Under the pieces are notes generated by a model. The model saw only the letters and a program-made list of their open reading frames with translations. It ran no database searches and was not told the DNA's origin. The translations under genes and the position numbers were made by a program. Shown here piece by piece: positions 12,311-24,220 of a stretch of DNA of 64,000 bases. How positions within the stretch are numbered: position 1 is the first letter of the stretch; every line of letters begins with the position of its first letter. Source of the DNA: Piliocolobus tephrosceles (Eukaryota; Chordata; Mammalia; Primates; Cercopithecidae); assembly GCF_002776525.5 (NCBI RefSeq), contig NC_045441.1, forward strand, positions 66,264,650 to 66,328,649. Direction: 5' to 3'.

Positions 12311-13060
12311 TCAGGAATTTTTAATTAAATTGTTTAGAGAAAGAGTATCTAAAAATGCTTATAAGAGCACAGCATTCTTATTTTGAATAAATTTCAAAAT
12401 TTCAAAATTATTCAAATACATTTTAAAATATACTTGATTTGAAACCATAATTTTGGCCACAAAAATATTCTGGGGAAATTTGATAAGAGATATTGAGTTT
12501 ATATTGTTTTTAATACCTTTAGCAAAGTGTATATGAATAAAGCAAATGCAAATAAATTTTATTTAAATGATTTACATTTATGCAAATTCAAGAAGTGTAT
12601 ATTTAACCTCCGTTCACATTTATGAAGTAAACAACAGGATAATGGCATGTTATATGCTGCAAGAACTCTGATAGCATTTTCCTGTCTTACTGGGATTAGA
12701 ATTTTTTCCAGTTTTAAATCAACTATTGGGAAATGCGTGTGCTGTGCTTATAGTGAGTGGCAGATATTACTAACAGGTTGCCATTTGTATGTGGAATAAT
12801 TAAGTAGACGGTAACATGTATTTAATTTATTGTTTGACTCACTTTAATATTTTCACTGAAAACCAGGAATTTCTGACTAGTTCTGTTGCCCTTTTAATCG
12901 ACAACAGCTTTCTCCTCTCCTACTCACCTTGCTACTTGTGCAGATGAGTCATCTATCAATCAAGCCAACTTGTTACTAGAGGGAGAGTGGGAGGGGGATT
13001 TGTTTTTCCATTCAGGTTTCTAAACAGCGAGCACTACCACTTCTCATCAAAAGTATTTTT

Positions 13061-13092
13061 GGTATGTGTGTGTGTGTGGGCGGGGGGTGTTT
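13061..13092. repeat. TG repeat with adjoining G-run
   Basis: gtatgtgtgtgtgtgtgg followed by gcggggggtgt. Short and simple. Confidence 0.8.
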
Positions 13093-13432
13093 GTAGCTTT
13101 GAGAAAAAGGAGATCAGGATGCTAGGAGGAAGGGGAGAGCTGGTGGCTGAGTAGTCTTTCTACAACAAATACCTACTGTATTTGTCAGACTATTGACTGG
13201 AGAATACAAGCAATAAACTATAGCATTATTTGACATGTGTGTTACTGGTAAGTCTGCTACTATTCTAGGGAGCTGAAATGGTACAAAGTTATACATTATG
13301 TCTGCTGTCATGGAAACTGCCTCATCATCTTGCCTATAGGCTTGCCTAAGGCTTCAATAATAGCTCTCATTGTAAACAAATGTACACATCAGCAGGCTTC
13401 TGATCGTTTGCATATATAAATAAAGAGAAATG

Positions 13433-13779
13433 GGCCGGTCTCAGTGGCCCGTGCCTGTAATCCCAGCACTTTGGGAGGCCGAGGCAGGTGGATCACAAGG
13501 TCAGGAGATCAAGACCATCCTGGCCAACACGGTGAAACCCTGTCTCTACTAAAAGCACACACACACACACACAAAATTAGCCAGGCATGGTGGCGGTCAC
13601 CTGTAGTCCCAGCTACTTGGGAGGCTGAGGCAGGAGAATGATGTGAACCTGAGAGACGGAGGTTGCAGTGAGTCGAGATTGCGCCACTGCACTCCAGCTT
13701 GGGCTACAGAGCGAGACTCCGTCTCAAAAAGAAAATTAAAAAAAAAAAAAGAGAGAGAGAGAGAGAGAGCGAGAAAGAG
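13433..13779 (+). mobile_element. AluY-like, sense, with microsatellites in linker and tail
   Basis: Starts ggccggtctcagtggcccgt and has a full two-monomer structure. The middle A-rich linker has grown into a CA repeat (about 13556-13573), and the A tail continues into a GA repeat. The flanking 9-bp repeat agagaaatg at 13424-13432 and 13780-13788 is the likely target-site duplication. Confidence 0.93.
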
Positions 13780-13787
13780 AGAGAAAT
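13751..13787. repeat. GA repeat in Alu tail
   Basis: GA dinucleotides between the Alu A tail and the right target-site copy agagaaatg; probably grown from tail plus GA-rich target sequence. Confidence 0.85.
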
Positions 13788-13864
13788 GAACATTTGAGGT
13801 TGATTGTAGTAGTAGGGAAGACTGGAGTGTCCCTAGAAATTTTTACCAAATTAACTCAGGCTCT

Positions 13865-13927
13865 ACACTCAGTTCAATCTTATTTTTTTATGAGGCCCAT
13901 GGGATTTGAGACACAGTCAGAGGATGG
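13865..13927 (+). repeat. Dispersed repeat, copy 1
   Basis: About 62 bases around the block atgaggcccatgggat, repeated in the same orientation at 16420-16481 with roughly 10 differences. Not part of a TE I recognise. Confidence 0.7.
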
Positions 13928-14394
13928 CTTTAACGTGAGATTTACTAGGTACAAAAAGGAAAGCATCACGCATCTGAAACAAATGTCATTGTTTTATTTC
14001 TCTTATGATTGTTACATTTCTACTAATTCATCAGCAAGCTCTTGAGAATCAGGGGGAGAAAAATAATCTAATTTTCAAATACAATACTTCCTGAGTGAAG
14101 ACACCAAGCACAAGAGTGTCTAGGCAGACAATACTTCTACCAACAAATTAAATATTTCATGCATTGCATCTTTTCCAATCTCTGTTCCAATGCTCTCTGC
14201 ATTTCTCTTTTTTCCAAATTGATTAACATTTTTGTATTATATAAAGACAGTGAATTCCTTTCTTCATTAGAATTCTTACCATGTTTGCCATCTTGATGCC
14301 ATTAGATGGGAAGCACTTTGCTTTCCCAGCAACCAAGGGTAATATGTTTGGAACTTATATGTAATTTCTATTAATAATAACACAAACAACACTA

Positions 14395-14520
14395 TATGAC
14401 ACTGACTCTATATGCCAGGGGCTGCTCTGCTTATAATACATTAGCTTATTTAATCCTCACAACAGCCCTTCTGGGTAAGTACTGATACTGCCACCATACC
14501 ACAGAGAGGTAAATGTATTG
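14395..14520 (-). repeat. MIR relic, antisense
   Basis: Clear reverse MIR core: atgccaggggctgctctgct, atttaatcctcacaacagcc, tgggtaagtactgatactgc, cacagagaggtaaatg. Confidence 0.78.
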
Positions 14521-15066
14521 CAAACAAACACCACGGAGAACATTTTAAGACATTACATGCAAGTCATCTTTAGAAATGAAGTTTAATTAAACATGATTTG
14601 ATCCTTTAACTTCTTGACTCTATTAAATTCTGATAGGCAATTAAAAAGCAACTAAATTCCCTTGCCCCTTACTACTTAGCAAAGAATTATATGAGCTCTT
14701 TGCCATGAAGTTAATTTGTTCAGACATTTTCTGGCATATATATGAATCTGAAAAATAATCTGGAGTGGGTAATTAAATACTACTTTCACACTTATTAAAG
14801 ATTCTTCTTGTTTTAGCTGTGCTGTTCATTGGAAAAATATTGAAAAGTTAAGCACTTATTTCTAAAAAGTGATCAGTGTAAGTGGCCAGGTTTAGACATG
14901 CTAACAAAGTCACTACTTCATCAGTTATAGAATTATGTTGTACTGAGTTACCAAGACAGTTATCCCAACTCTCCACTTAGCTGTTAGTCACAATTTCATA
15001 TGTGGTAGCCTATGAAATTTATTTTATTAATTGACCACACATTTTCCCTTATCTCCTCTACTCCAG

Positions 15067-15186
15067 ATCCTCCATGAAATGATGGAAGAAATTGACTATG
15101 ATCATGACGGAACCGTGTCTCTGGAGGAATGGATTCAAGGAGGAATGACAACAATTCCACTTCTTGTGCTCCTGGGCTTAGAAAAT
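15067..15186 (+). CDS. DGKB: DGKB exon C: EF-hand 2 and link to the C1 region
   Basis: A 120-bp exon of 40 codons, phase 0-0, starting ILHEMMEEIDYDHDGTVSLE. The whole second EF-hand loop is within this exon: Asp at 1, 3 and 5, Gly at 6, Ser at 9, Glu at 12, a complete canonical calcium site. It then runs through the hydrophobic stretch MTTIPLLVLLGLEN that leads towards the C1 domains. The acceptor is ctactccag and the donor gtaagt is consensus. In this DGK class calcium binding to the EF-hands modulates activity and membrane association (family knowledge). The following intron is 8.9 kb. Confidence 0.97.
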
Positions 15187-16278
15187 GTAAGTATTTCCAC
15201 AGAGGAGGGTGGCCTGGTGGTGAGTCAGTGGGGCTCTCTATTACACATTTTGATTACAAATCGATCTGACCATTTTCTACCATGAAGCATGTAGTGAGTG
15301 CCTAGAACTTTTAATAAGTATGCCACGGTGCAATTTGACAGTAAATCCTTGTGTAGTAAACTTGCCACACACATATTGATTCACTTTAGGTATTACTTTA
15401 GGATCAAAAATATATTCTCTCTCTTTTGTTTTCCTCTATTTAAAGGGCAATCTAGTGTTTTTAAGTTACTGACCTCCTTATATTATATAAAGCAAGAGAC
15501 TCTCCAATGTTACTGTATTTTGCAGTTCTTGTGGTGCTTCATTATTTCAATGTTCCTCCTACCTATAAAGGTAATCTATTTTATTGATAATTGATACTTG
15601 GAGGAGGCAGGTAAATATCTGCGGTGGTTTAAAGAATAGTGGTACAGAAGTCATTGCGGTTTCTGCCATTAAAAGTAATGGCAGAACCTATATAAACACC
15701 AACTTATATAAACGTAAGTTTTTCTTGAATCAGCAGCAGCCAGGTTCTCATTCTATGCCTGTCAAAAGTTTTCTTGGAGTAGTTCCTCTAGTTGTAGTTA
15801 AATACCATTGTGAAGGAATAAAATAAATCAACCTAAGATGAGAATGTAATATAATAATGACGTTGAAAGCAAACCTTGCTGACCCAGCCTTGAAGCAGAT
15901 TTTAGTTATTGTTAGTTTAAAAATCTGATGACATCTATAGTGGATGCTAGATTTTTAAATTCAGCATCAATAGTTATATAATAATTAGATATAATATGTG
16001 TACAATAACATGTCTACTTAATTTCAAAGAACGTTGGGGTGGAAAGCACAATGACATTGTAATATTTAGTTTTAAGGTGTAAGACTATAGTATTCACCAC
16101 TTTGCTGTCAAACCCAAAACTTTTCGTACTTCTTGTTACCAACTGAAACAATTTTACAGATTCAAGACTGTATCATAATTATTCAAGACACCAAATTTTT
16201 AAAAGTCATTTCTCAAGATATCTTACTGTCTGTGTTTGTGAAACATATGAGTGTATATAAAAATATGTTGGCATGCAT

Positions 16279-16375
16279 GGGTTTAGGAATATAAAAACGG
16301 GCTTTAGGAATATACAAATGAGCTAAGGGTTAAGGAATATGTATCAGTTTAGGAATAAATAATGGGCTTTAAGAG
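16279..16375 (+). repeat. Degenerate ~20-bp minisatellite
   Basis: Four to five loose copies of a unit like gggctttaggaatataaaa. Immediately precedes the second dispersed-repeat copy. Confidence 0.65.
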
Positions 16376-16419
16376 ATTACCGTTTGTTTTCTTTTTTACC
16401 TGGGTCTTCAAATTCTTCT

Positions 16420-16481
16420 AAACTCAGTTGAATCTTACTTTTCATGAGGCCCATGGGATCTGAGACATGGTCAGAGGGTGG
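16420..16481 (+). repeat. Dispersed repeat, copy 2
   Basis: Second copy of the sequence at 13865-13927, same strand, sharing catgaggcccatgggat-type core and the tgagaca..gtcagagg end. Confidence 0.7.
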
Positions 16482-17449
16482 AAAACAATAAAATACTAAT
16501 AGGTGACATATGGAAAATTACCCTTAAACTAATTTATTTAAACCAAAGATAATATATATATGTATTATTGTTAATAGGTATGTATTTCTACACTTCAAAT
16601 TTTGTGAAACAGTATTTCCTTGTACCTGAAGTTCTTATACTACACATAACTGAGTATCTTTTTATAATGGCATTTGATATCATAATATTTATCTCTATAT
16701 TATAAGTATTTATTTAATTGTTCATGTACCTTATGACAAAAAAGCATTATGTAAAACAGACTACTGGGAGAAAACAAAAGAGAAACTGACACAATGTTGA
16801 CATTTTAAAGTTTAATGTATACTTTATCCTGAAAAATTGTGTTCAGATAACTTTAGTCTGGAAATTCTAATAATAATGGTTCCCTACAAGGACGTTTTAT
16901 GTTTGTAATGCCAAACTTTGTATATTCTAAGCATTTATGGAAATTTTAAGGTGAGAGAAGGAGGGGAGATGCAGGAATGAGCAAGTATATCATCTGGTAG
17001 TCGAGGGTGGGATAGAAAAGTGCAGAAAGGGACAGTCAGATGGCTATATTTTAAATATCACAAGAGATTTTTTTGAAATGATGTTTTTCTTTGGAAACTA
17101 TTGCTGATACATTATTTTTTATTTAATTTATCAATGTATATATTTGTGAAGTTATAAAAATTAGCACAGGTAATAGAGTCCACAAATCTATATGATTTAA
17201 CTCAAAGTATTTTAAACCAATATAATACCTCATTAGCTTCTAGTGTAGTATTATTTCAATTGTAAGGCGATTCTATGCATTTAATGTGCACTCTATTAAT
17301 TACACATAATTTACTTTCTAACAGTATTTGTAAATTTATTTTTTATGTTTTTAGTTAAAAGGGAGTGTTTGGAGCTAAATAAGAGAAATCTATTAAGAGC
17401 TTTATGATAGCAACAGAGCTGGGTTCCAGAGTTGTGTTTCCAGTGATGG

Positions 17450-17463
17450 CCGCTAGATGGCAG
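17450..17463 (+). promoter_or_regulatory. Candidate CTCF-binding motif
   Basis: The 14 bases ccgctagatggcag fit the CTCF core CCASYAGRKGGCRS with one mismatch (G for A at position 3). It lies in the C-D intron in sequence without recognisable repeats. A motif alone does not prove binding. Confidence 0.45.
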
Positions 17464-19973
17464 AGCCACATTGTTTAACCTTAAGAGAGCACCTTAAATC
17501 TGAGATTAGATTCCGCCCTCGCCCCATCTCTGTGAAGAACAACTTTAAAAGAAGAAATTTCCCTTTTCTTTCATTTTTGTGAAAAAAAATAAGCCACCGA
17601 CATTTTAAGCTGTCTTTTAATAAAATGTATAAGCCATATAATCATGTGTAATGATCACAAAATACAGCATCTATTTGTTAGAAAGAGCTGTTTAACTCTA
17701 AGGCATGGTAATTGTTTTAAAAAGCGGGAATGACACCGAGACAACTGAGTGATGAGAGCCTTTTTTAGTAATTGAGATCTATTTCCTTTCTGTAGGCAGT
17801 TAATGTGTTACGTTATTACCTGGAGAGAATTTGATTCATGAATCTATCCCTTCACCTTTGCTTATTTAATTGAAAATCTAGATACTGCAGTTTGAAGTTG
17901 GCCACTTATTGTAAAGCTTGTCTTGTTAGGTTGTCCTATATATTATCTATATATTATTGTCTATTGTCAATTATGAGCTCGGGGAGTAGGTTCTAATTGA
18001 TAGTGCATATAAAATACCGCAGTGTATTTGAAAGTGACTGTGGTATCCTAGCCAAATTACACAGAAAAGGAAGTAGTCCTGGGAGAGTAATCTTCACTTC
18101 TAATGTAAGGCACAACAACAGTTACGATTTCAGTGCAATTTATTTTTCTCTATCAACAGTAGTTTAAAAGCTAGCCTTTTATTTATTTATTTATTTATTT
18201 TTTTAAAGAATATCTGTTTTGGTACCAAAATCAGAAATGGAGTTGATGGAGACCAGATTCTATACCAAATAGTAGAGAGTAAGATCCATTTCTTTTCTCT
18301 TAGGAGAGGCTCTACAAACTTTACAAAATACAAGATTAAACGGTCAGAAATGGCATAGAGTGTTAGTGTCTCTTACATTTGAAGGAAAATTGAGAATTTG
18401 GATGGCTTCGTGATTCTGATTACCACAATAAAAATTTATAACTGAGACTTATTCATTCTTCCTTCAGAATTCATCTCACTGGAGAATTGTTTTTTTTTTA
18501 AATATCCCATGTAATTAAAACACTTTTCTTTGTTGACTAACTTTATCTAGAGGTAGATTCTGTTCCAGTGATTGGAAACGGTCTGCAGAGGGAGAGATAT
18601 GAAATAATTTTGGCTGTGGGGCCATAAGGTTTCTGCCACAACTGCTTAACTCTGCTGTTCTAGCACAAATGCAATCACAGAAATTATGTAAACGAACCAG
18701 AAAAGTTATGTTTTAATAAAACTGCATGTGCAAAAACAGGTTGCTGGACAGGTTTGACTCAGTGTCATAGTTTGCCAACCGCTGATCTATTCTATCACCA
18801 ATTTCTCAGATTAAAAAACAGAAAAAGTTTTTAATTTATTTTAAATAATTTGGAAGAAAGGAGTTTAATACCTTTTACTTGGCAAAATCAGACAGCCACA
18901 GCAAGACATGAGGACGAACAGACAGAAAGCATAGGAGCAGTGAACGTCATCAAATTGATCAAATAACAGACCCTGGCTCTGTTATTAACTTACTAGGTCA
19001 TTTTGTGCCAGGCAGTTGCTCTCTCTGGAAAAATGAAAAGTTAGTCAAGAGGAGAAGTTAGTGTTTCCTAATACTCTTTCAGTTCAAACATTCCTTTTCC
19101 TGCATGAACGAGATAATTAACAATGCTTCAATTTCTGAAATCTCTAATTTTGGATCATCATTTAATTTTTTTCAAGGAAAATTCCTGAATTTATATTATA
19201 GGGAAAAGAGAAATGTACATTTAAGCAGTGGCCTAGCTTGAAGTAGCGATACCTTAACTTGTTGTTGTGGATTGTTGCACCCACATCTAGCCTGCATGGT
19301 TTCTGGATGGTTTATATTTCGGTCTCACTATATGTGTGCAAAAAATCCTGGTCTTCAATTCTTATAGGTCACTTAAACTTTGCCTTTGATTGAGATGGTT
19401 TAGGACACATTTTTTTGCTTGACTCTCAGTAAAGTAATATGCGAAGTTTTCTCTGATGAAATTCTTGAGTGATGGAGAATTGAAGACAACTCTTGGTAGA
19501 TTAAATTATATTTTGGAAGCTGATGTTCAGCACATCAATTTTTAAAAGTTTTTAATTTGGTTAGGAGTTTTTCTTCTGCTGTCTATACTTTGCTCAATGT
19601 AGAAAGCAGTTACAAAACTAGATGAATGCAAAAATTACTGAGATTCCAGATTGTGTAATTGAAGAAAAATGACTACGTGGTGTAACCTGCTGTTGATTTT
19701 GCATTTGAGCCTCAGGAATGGCAGGTGACCTTACAATGTGTGGTCTGGAGATGAACAGTTGATGACAGCTCCACTCAGAATTTTAAAACTTTTCTCTGCA
19801 TTCTCTTTGCCCAGGCCTAATAGAGCTCATCTTTTTGTCTAAAAGAGAAGCTTATTTCGCATTGTCATAATTTTTTTTTGGAGACCTTGAACAAAAAGTA
19901 AGGTAATTTAATAGTCTGTTATTTAATGAGTTGGAAGTAATTATTTGTAACATTAGCTCATATATATATATAT

Positions 19974-20521
19974 ACTGGGTATATACCCAAAGGATTATAA
20001 ATTATGCTACTACAAAGACACATGCACACGTATGTTTATTGCGGCACTATTCACAATAGCAAAGACTTGGAATCAACCCAAATGTCCATCAGTGACAGAC
20101 TGGATTAAGAAAATGTGGCACATATACACCATGGAATACTATGCAGCCATAAAAAACGATGAGTTTGTGTCCTTTGTAGGGACATGGATGCAGCTGGAAA
20201 CCATCATTCTTAGCAAACTATCACAAGAAGAGAAAACCAAACACCGCATGTTCTCACTCATAGGTGGGAACTGAACAATGAGCTCACTTGGACTCGGGAA
20301 GGGGAACATCACACAATGGGGCCTATCATGGGGAGGGGGGAGGGGGGAGGGATTGCATTGGGGAGTTATACCTGATATAAATGATGAATTGATGGGTGCT
20401 GACGAGTTGATGGGTGCAGCACACCAACATGGCACACGTATACATATGTAACAAACCTGCACGTTATGCACATGTACCCTAGAACTTAAAGTATAATAAA
20501 AAATAAAATAAAATAAAAAAA
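19974..20521 (+). mobile_element. Young 5'-truncated L1 3' end, sense
   Basis: Runs from actgggtatatacccaaagg (late ORF2) through the 3' UTR G-rich tract to an A-rich tail. The 3' UTR contains ttgatgggtgc twice, a duplication shared with the antisense copy at 41012-41422. By eye the two differ at about half a dozen positions over roughly 390 bp. The left edge abuts a TA repeat; I see no clear target-site duplication. Confidence 0.95.
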
Positions 20522-21059
20522 TACAAGTTAAGTCAGTTGAAACATAACTAGGTGTGGGGAGAGAAGCATGTAGGTTAGGACATCAGTGAAATTTCTCCTT
20601 GAGTTCTTTTGAACAAAAATTATTTATAGTAGCCCTAGTTCACTTGAACATTTTATGTGATCTTGGAAGTATTTATGGAAAAACTAAAACTTTAGAATCA
20701 CTAGGATAATGAAATAGGTTTTAAAAGTTCTAAACAGCATTATTTCCTTTGAAATATCCCTTTGCCTTCTAGGGAACTAAGAGTTGGGGAAAAATGTAAA
20801 GTTCCTTCTCAGCATGGAGTAGCCTAGGATTCATTAAGCATTTCTCTGTCATAAACACAGACCTGAACAGCTTCATTACAATATACAGTGTTATGTCTGG
20901 TGATGAAAAAAGAGCACATTTTAATGAAGTAAAGAGAAATTTTAGGTATTTTTCTCAGTTCTTTTGGCTGAAATATTGGGATGTTACACAACGTAACCCA
21001 ATGAGGGTAATAATATTTGCTGTTTATGTAACACCAGTCTTCTGAGAAACCAAATTAAC

Positions 21060-21200
21060 TTCACAGGTATTGTATAATGAAACCTCACACCACAGCCCGG
21101 AAAAGGGAAGTGGGTACTTTCCTTTCATTAGAGAGGAAAATAGGAAGAAAGGTGAAATGGCTTATCCACATTTTCACAGTAGGCTAAGAATCAAGCCTTT
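21060..21200 (-). repeat. MIR relic, antisense
   Basis: Reverse MIR-like order: gtgggtactttcctttcatt, gagaggaaaataggaagaaa, then ggcttatccacattttcaca. Confidence 0.5.
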
Positions 21201-24102
21201 CTGGATGCCCTGCTTATTTCTGTTTTATAAAAAATAAATTCCCTTTTTTGACAATAAATATATATTTGCAATGGAAGTACTAATAGGAATGTGTTCTACT
21301 GGCTGATAGAATCTAAGGGACAGATTCTTTCTCTCCCCGTTAAGTTTACATTCTGAGTAAGATAAACAAGACAAGACATGAAAATAGAGAGCTGGAGTGT
21401 AATTTGCACTGCTGAGAAGTAATTGGCTCCTGGTTTCAATTTCTTCTCTTAAAGAAGTCGCATACATATTTCATCCCTTGCATATTTTGGCAATGTATCC
21501 AGCTAAGAGCTATAAAGCTATTTAATGTGTTTTTTTGGTAAAGCATTTTATGCCTGAGTAATGAATTTGTACATCAGTTGCAGCCTGTAACATGGCTAAG
21601 TGTTCTGATTGACAGAACACCCACGTTCAGACTTGTTTATTTTTTGATAAGGAAAATGCCAGCTAACTTACTCCATATGTGCTCTTCAAAGGATGAAGCT
21701 TATTCACATGTAATGGACAATCATTTAAAAATACAATGACAAGAATTACAAGAACAGGAATACGTACAAAAATTCGATTTTTGTCCTTTTTACTTAAAAA
21801 TGTTTTTAAGCACTTAGCTACTACTTTTAATTTTTAAAATATTAATTTAGTTTGTAAAATATTAACAACCCCATATTTAATCTTTACACATAAGGATGTT
21901 TAAATATTATTTGAGGGGATATAAATTTTAAAATATAGACAGTTTTGAAAATATAGCAAAGTTAAATATATAGAGTATTCTATTCACATGATAAAGCTAC
22001 TAGAAATCTATGACTCACCCAAACCAAAACAGGAGATTCAGAAATTTCTTAGATTTTGAAAGAAAATTGGAACACCTGTGTTTTCTGAAGTTTTCTGTAT
22101 GACACCTGCGTAGCTGTATTTATTGAGACCTTTGTGAGCCCCTTGTCAGAAAGGTAAATCTGGGCAATGTCAAGAACTATAAAGCGTTTACATTTTACAA
22201 AATTTACCCTACTGGAAATTAATGTGTTAGCTTGCCACAGTTTTATGGATGCTGCCAGAGGACATGAGACTCCTGAGTCAGAGACAATGGACTTTGTTAT
22301 TCACAACAAAGAAAGTAACAGGAGCTTCATGTTTGAGTTCACCTTGCCTCTAAAATCTCATGGGAATGACAGAGTGGGACCCAAGTAATGATTGTACACA
22401 GCATCAAGTTTTGGAAACCCTGACTTAGGAAAACTAACTGAATTATAATGTGTAGGAAACGAACCCATTTAACCTTTGCCTACAAGAGAGAGATTATTTT
22501 TATTATACTGTAAGTATAGTAAGCAAACCAGCCCTCACCTCTGGAGGGAGACATATCTCTATTGTCCAAGGCTAGGCTGTTTGTTACTCAAACATCTTTG
22601 AAAATATAGTCTTAAGAAGAAAAAAAAGAAAGGACAGTGCTTCTGCTTTCAAAACATGAAGAAATTCAAGAGACCCACCGAGAATTATCGCCCAGGAAGC
22701 ATTTCATTAATGTTTCATGTTATGATGCAAATTTGACATTTCTGGTTCTAATGTAAGAATTAGTTACTGTAGATTTTCTCTAGTATTACAAATTTAGTGG
22801 TTTATGCCTTGACTAGGAATAGAAAAGGTAGTTAAGATCATTATTATTAATATTTTATTATCAAGAGAAACAAGATGATCTGAATATATTTATACTGTCT
22901 CACTACTACAGGACTAATGTTAATGCCCAAGCACTTAATAGGTGCTCAAAAATTATTAGGTGAATGTGTTCTGAGGAATACGACAATTTGGCTAACCTGA
23001 AAAATTATGACAAATAATGTTTTCAATAGAATACCAATAAATGTTTATCTGTTTGATTTAATTTGGTGATTAGACTACAAAAAGTACATGTTAATGGAGA
23101 AAATGATGGTAGCAAAAGTAATGATATATAATAATTTCATTTAATATCTTGACCTTCTTGTAAGGAGTTCAAGAAATTCCTAAGAATCATATTATTTAAT
23201 TTTATTTTAATCTTGAACAATGCAGCTCTGATTAAACACCTACGCGCGTAGCTATTATGATATAGAGAGTTTTACTCAGAAGAGAAAACAATGAAGTGTT
23301 TTGCTAAAGTGGGAATTAATTTAAACCTAAGTTTGTATTGTGGCAAATAACTATAGTGATTGTTATAAATAATAATATTAATACAGTTTTAATATTTTTA
23401 CCTTCTTTCTGTGAGATTAAAACTACTTATTATTTTATAAGAGGGGGTAAACAAAATGGTAACATCATTAAATCCTTTAAAAAGTTTACCTTTTAAAATA
23501 CACTATTTCTGGCATACTCAATATATTAATATAAATTGGAATACAGTATAAGGACTCCTGGAAGCCCTAGAATGTCACCAATAACTTATCTTTTAGTATT
23601 AGTTTTCCATCCCATCCCATTCCTCTGCCACCTTACATGACCTGATCACCATCATGAATTTTGTAGATTAAGTAAGCAAGGGTTAATGACGTCTTTGCAA
23701 GTTTTTAGTTATCGGGCTCTACCACTGAAGGGTGTTTTGCCTTTCTCTTTATTTATTTATTTGTTTATGGAATTGTGCTAAGGATAAAGTATTTAAAGGA
23801 GAGGCAATCATGTCCCTGATCCATTTGGCAGGTCATGACGATGACTTGGGGTATGCTGTTGAGCTGTTAATATTAGACAAGAATTTGTGGGTTGCTATAG
23901 CATCGGTGATTTGTTAGCACTATCTCATTTCACTGGAGCACATGTGTTTTTCTAAAGGCTCTGCGGTGATCTTGGAGAAAGTCAGGGATGAAGTAACAGA
24001 TTGTCTTCACATGCTTCGGTCCAGCTCTGAATTTTATTGGCACTTACATCTTTCACTGTTTATTTCATTAAGTGAAATCTGTTTTTCTTACGTCCCATGC
24101 AG

Positions 24103-24220
24103 AACGTGAAGGATGATGGACAGCACGTGTGGCGACTGAAGCACTTTAACAAACCTGCCTATTGCAACCTTTGCCTGAACATGCTGATTGGTGTGGGGAA
24201 GCAGGGCCTCTGCTGTTCCT
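24103..24220 (+). CDS. DGKB: DGKB exon D: first part of C1 domain 1
   Basis: A 118-bp exon: 39 codons plus the first base of a Phe codon. It opens NVKDDGQHVWRLKHF and carries the first half of C1a: the starting His, then Cys after 12 residues, a C-x2-C pair (CNLC), the glycine-rich loop and the CC of LCCS. The acceptor is cccatgcag, with a TTTTTCTTAC stretch upstream; the donor is gtgagt. It begins in phase 0 and ends after codon base 1, so D and E must be included or skipped together to keep frame. C1 domains coordinate two zinc ions; in typical DGKs they help place the enzyme at membranes rather than bind phorbol esters strongly (family knowledge). Confidence 0.97.

Larger units (their letters stand above)
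11471..15066 (+). other. DGKB: Intron B-C
   Basis: Begins with about 45 unique bases, then a CT-rich microsatellite to 11900 with a 10-N gap. It also holds MIR relics (12195-12310 and 14395-14520), a TG/G-rich stretch at 13060-13090, a sense Alu (13433-13779) and the first copy of a short dispersed repeat (13865-13927). Bases 12320-13050, 13100-13420, 13930-14390 and 14530-15050 show nothing I can name. Confidence 0.8.
15187..24102 (+). other. DGKB: Intron C-D
   Basis: An 8.9-kb intron. It carries a degenerate minisatellite (16279-16375) next to the second copy of a dispersed repeat (16420-16481), a CTCF-like motif (17450-17463), a young L1 3' end (19974-20521) and a MIR relic (21060-21200). 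The rest, including 15200-16270, 16490-17440, 17470-19950, 20530-21050 and 21210-24090, has no element I can identify; parts could be conserved regulatory DNA but that needs alignment. Confidence 0.8.
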
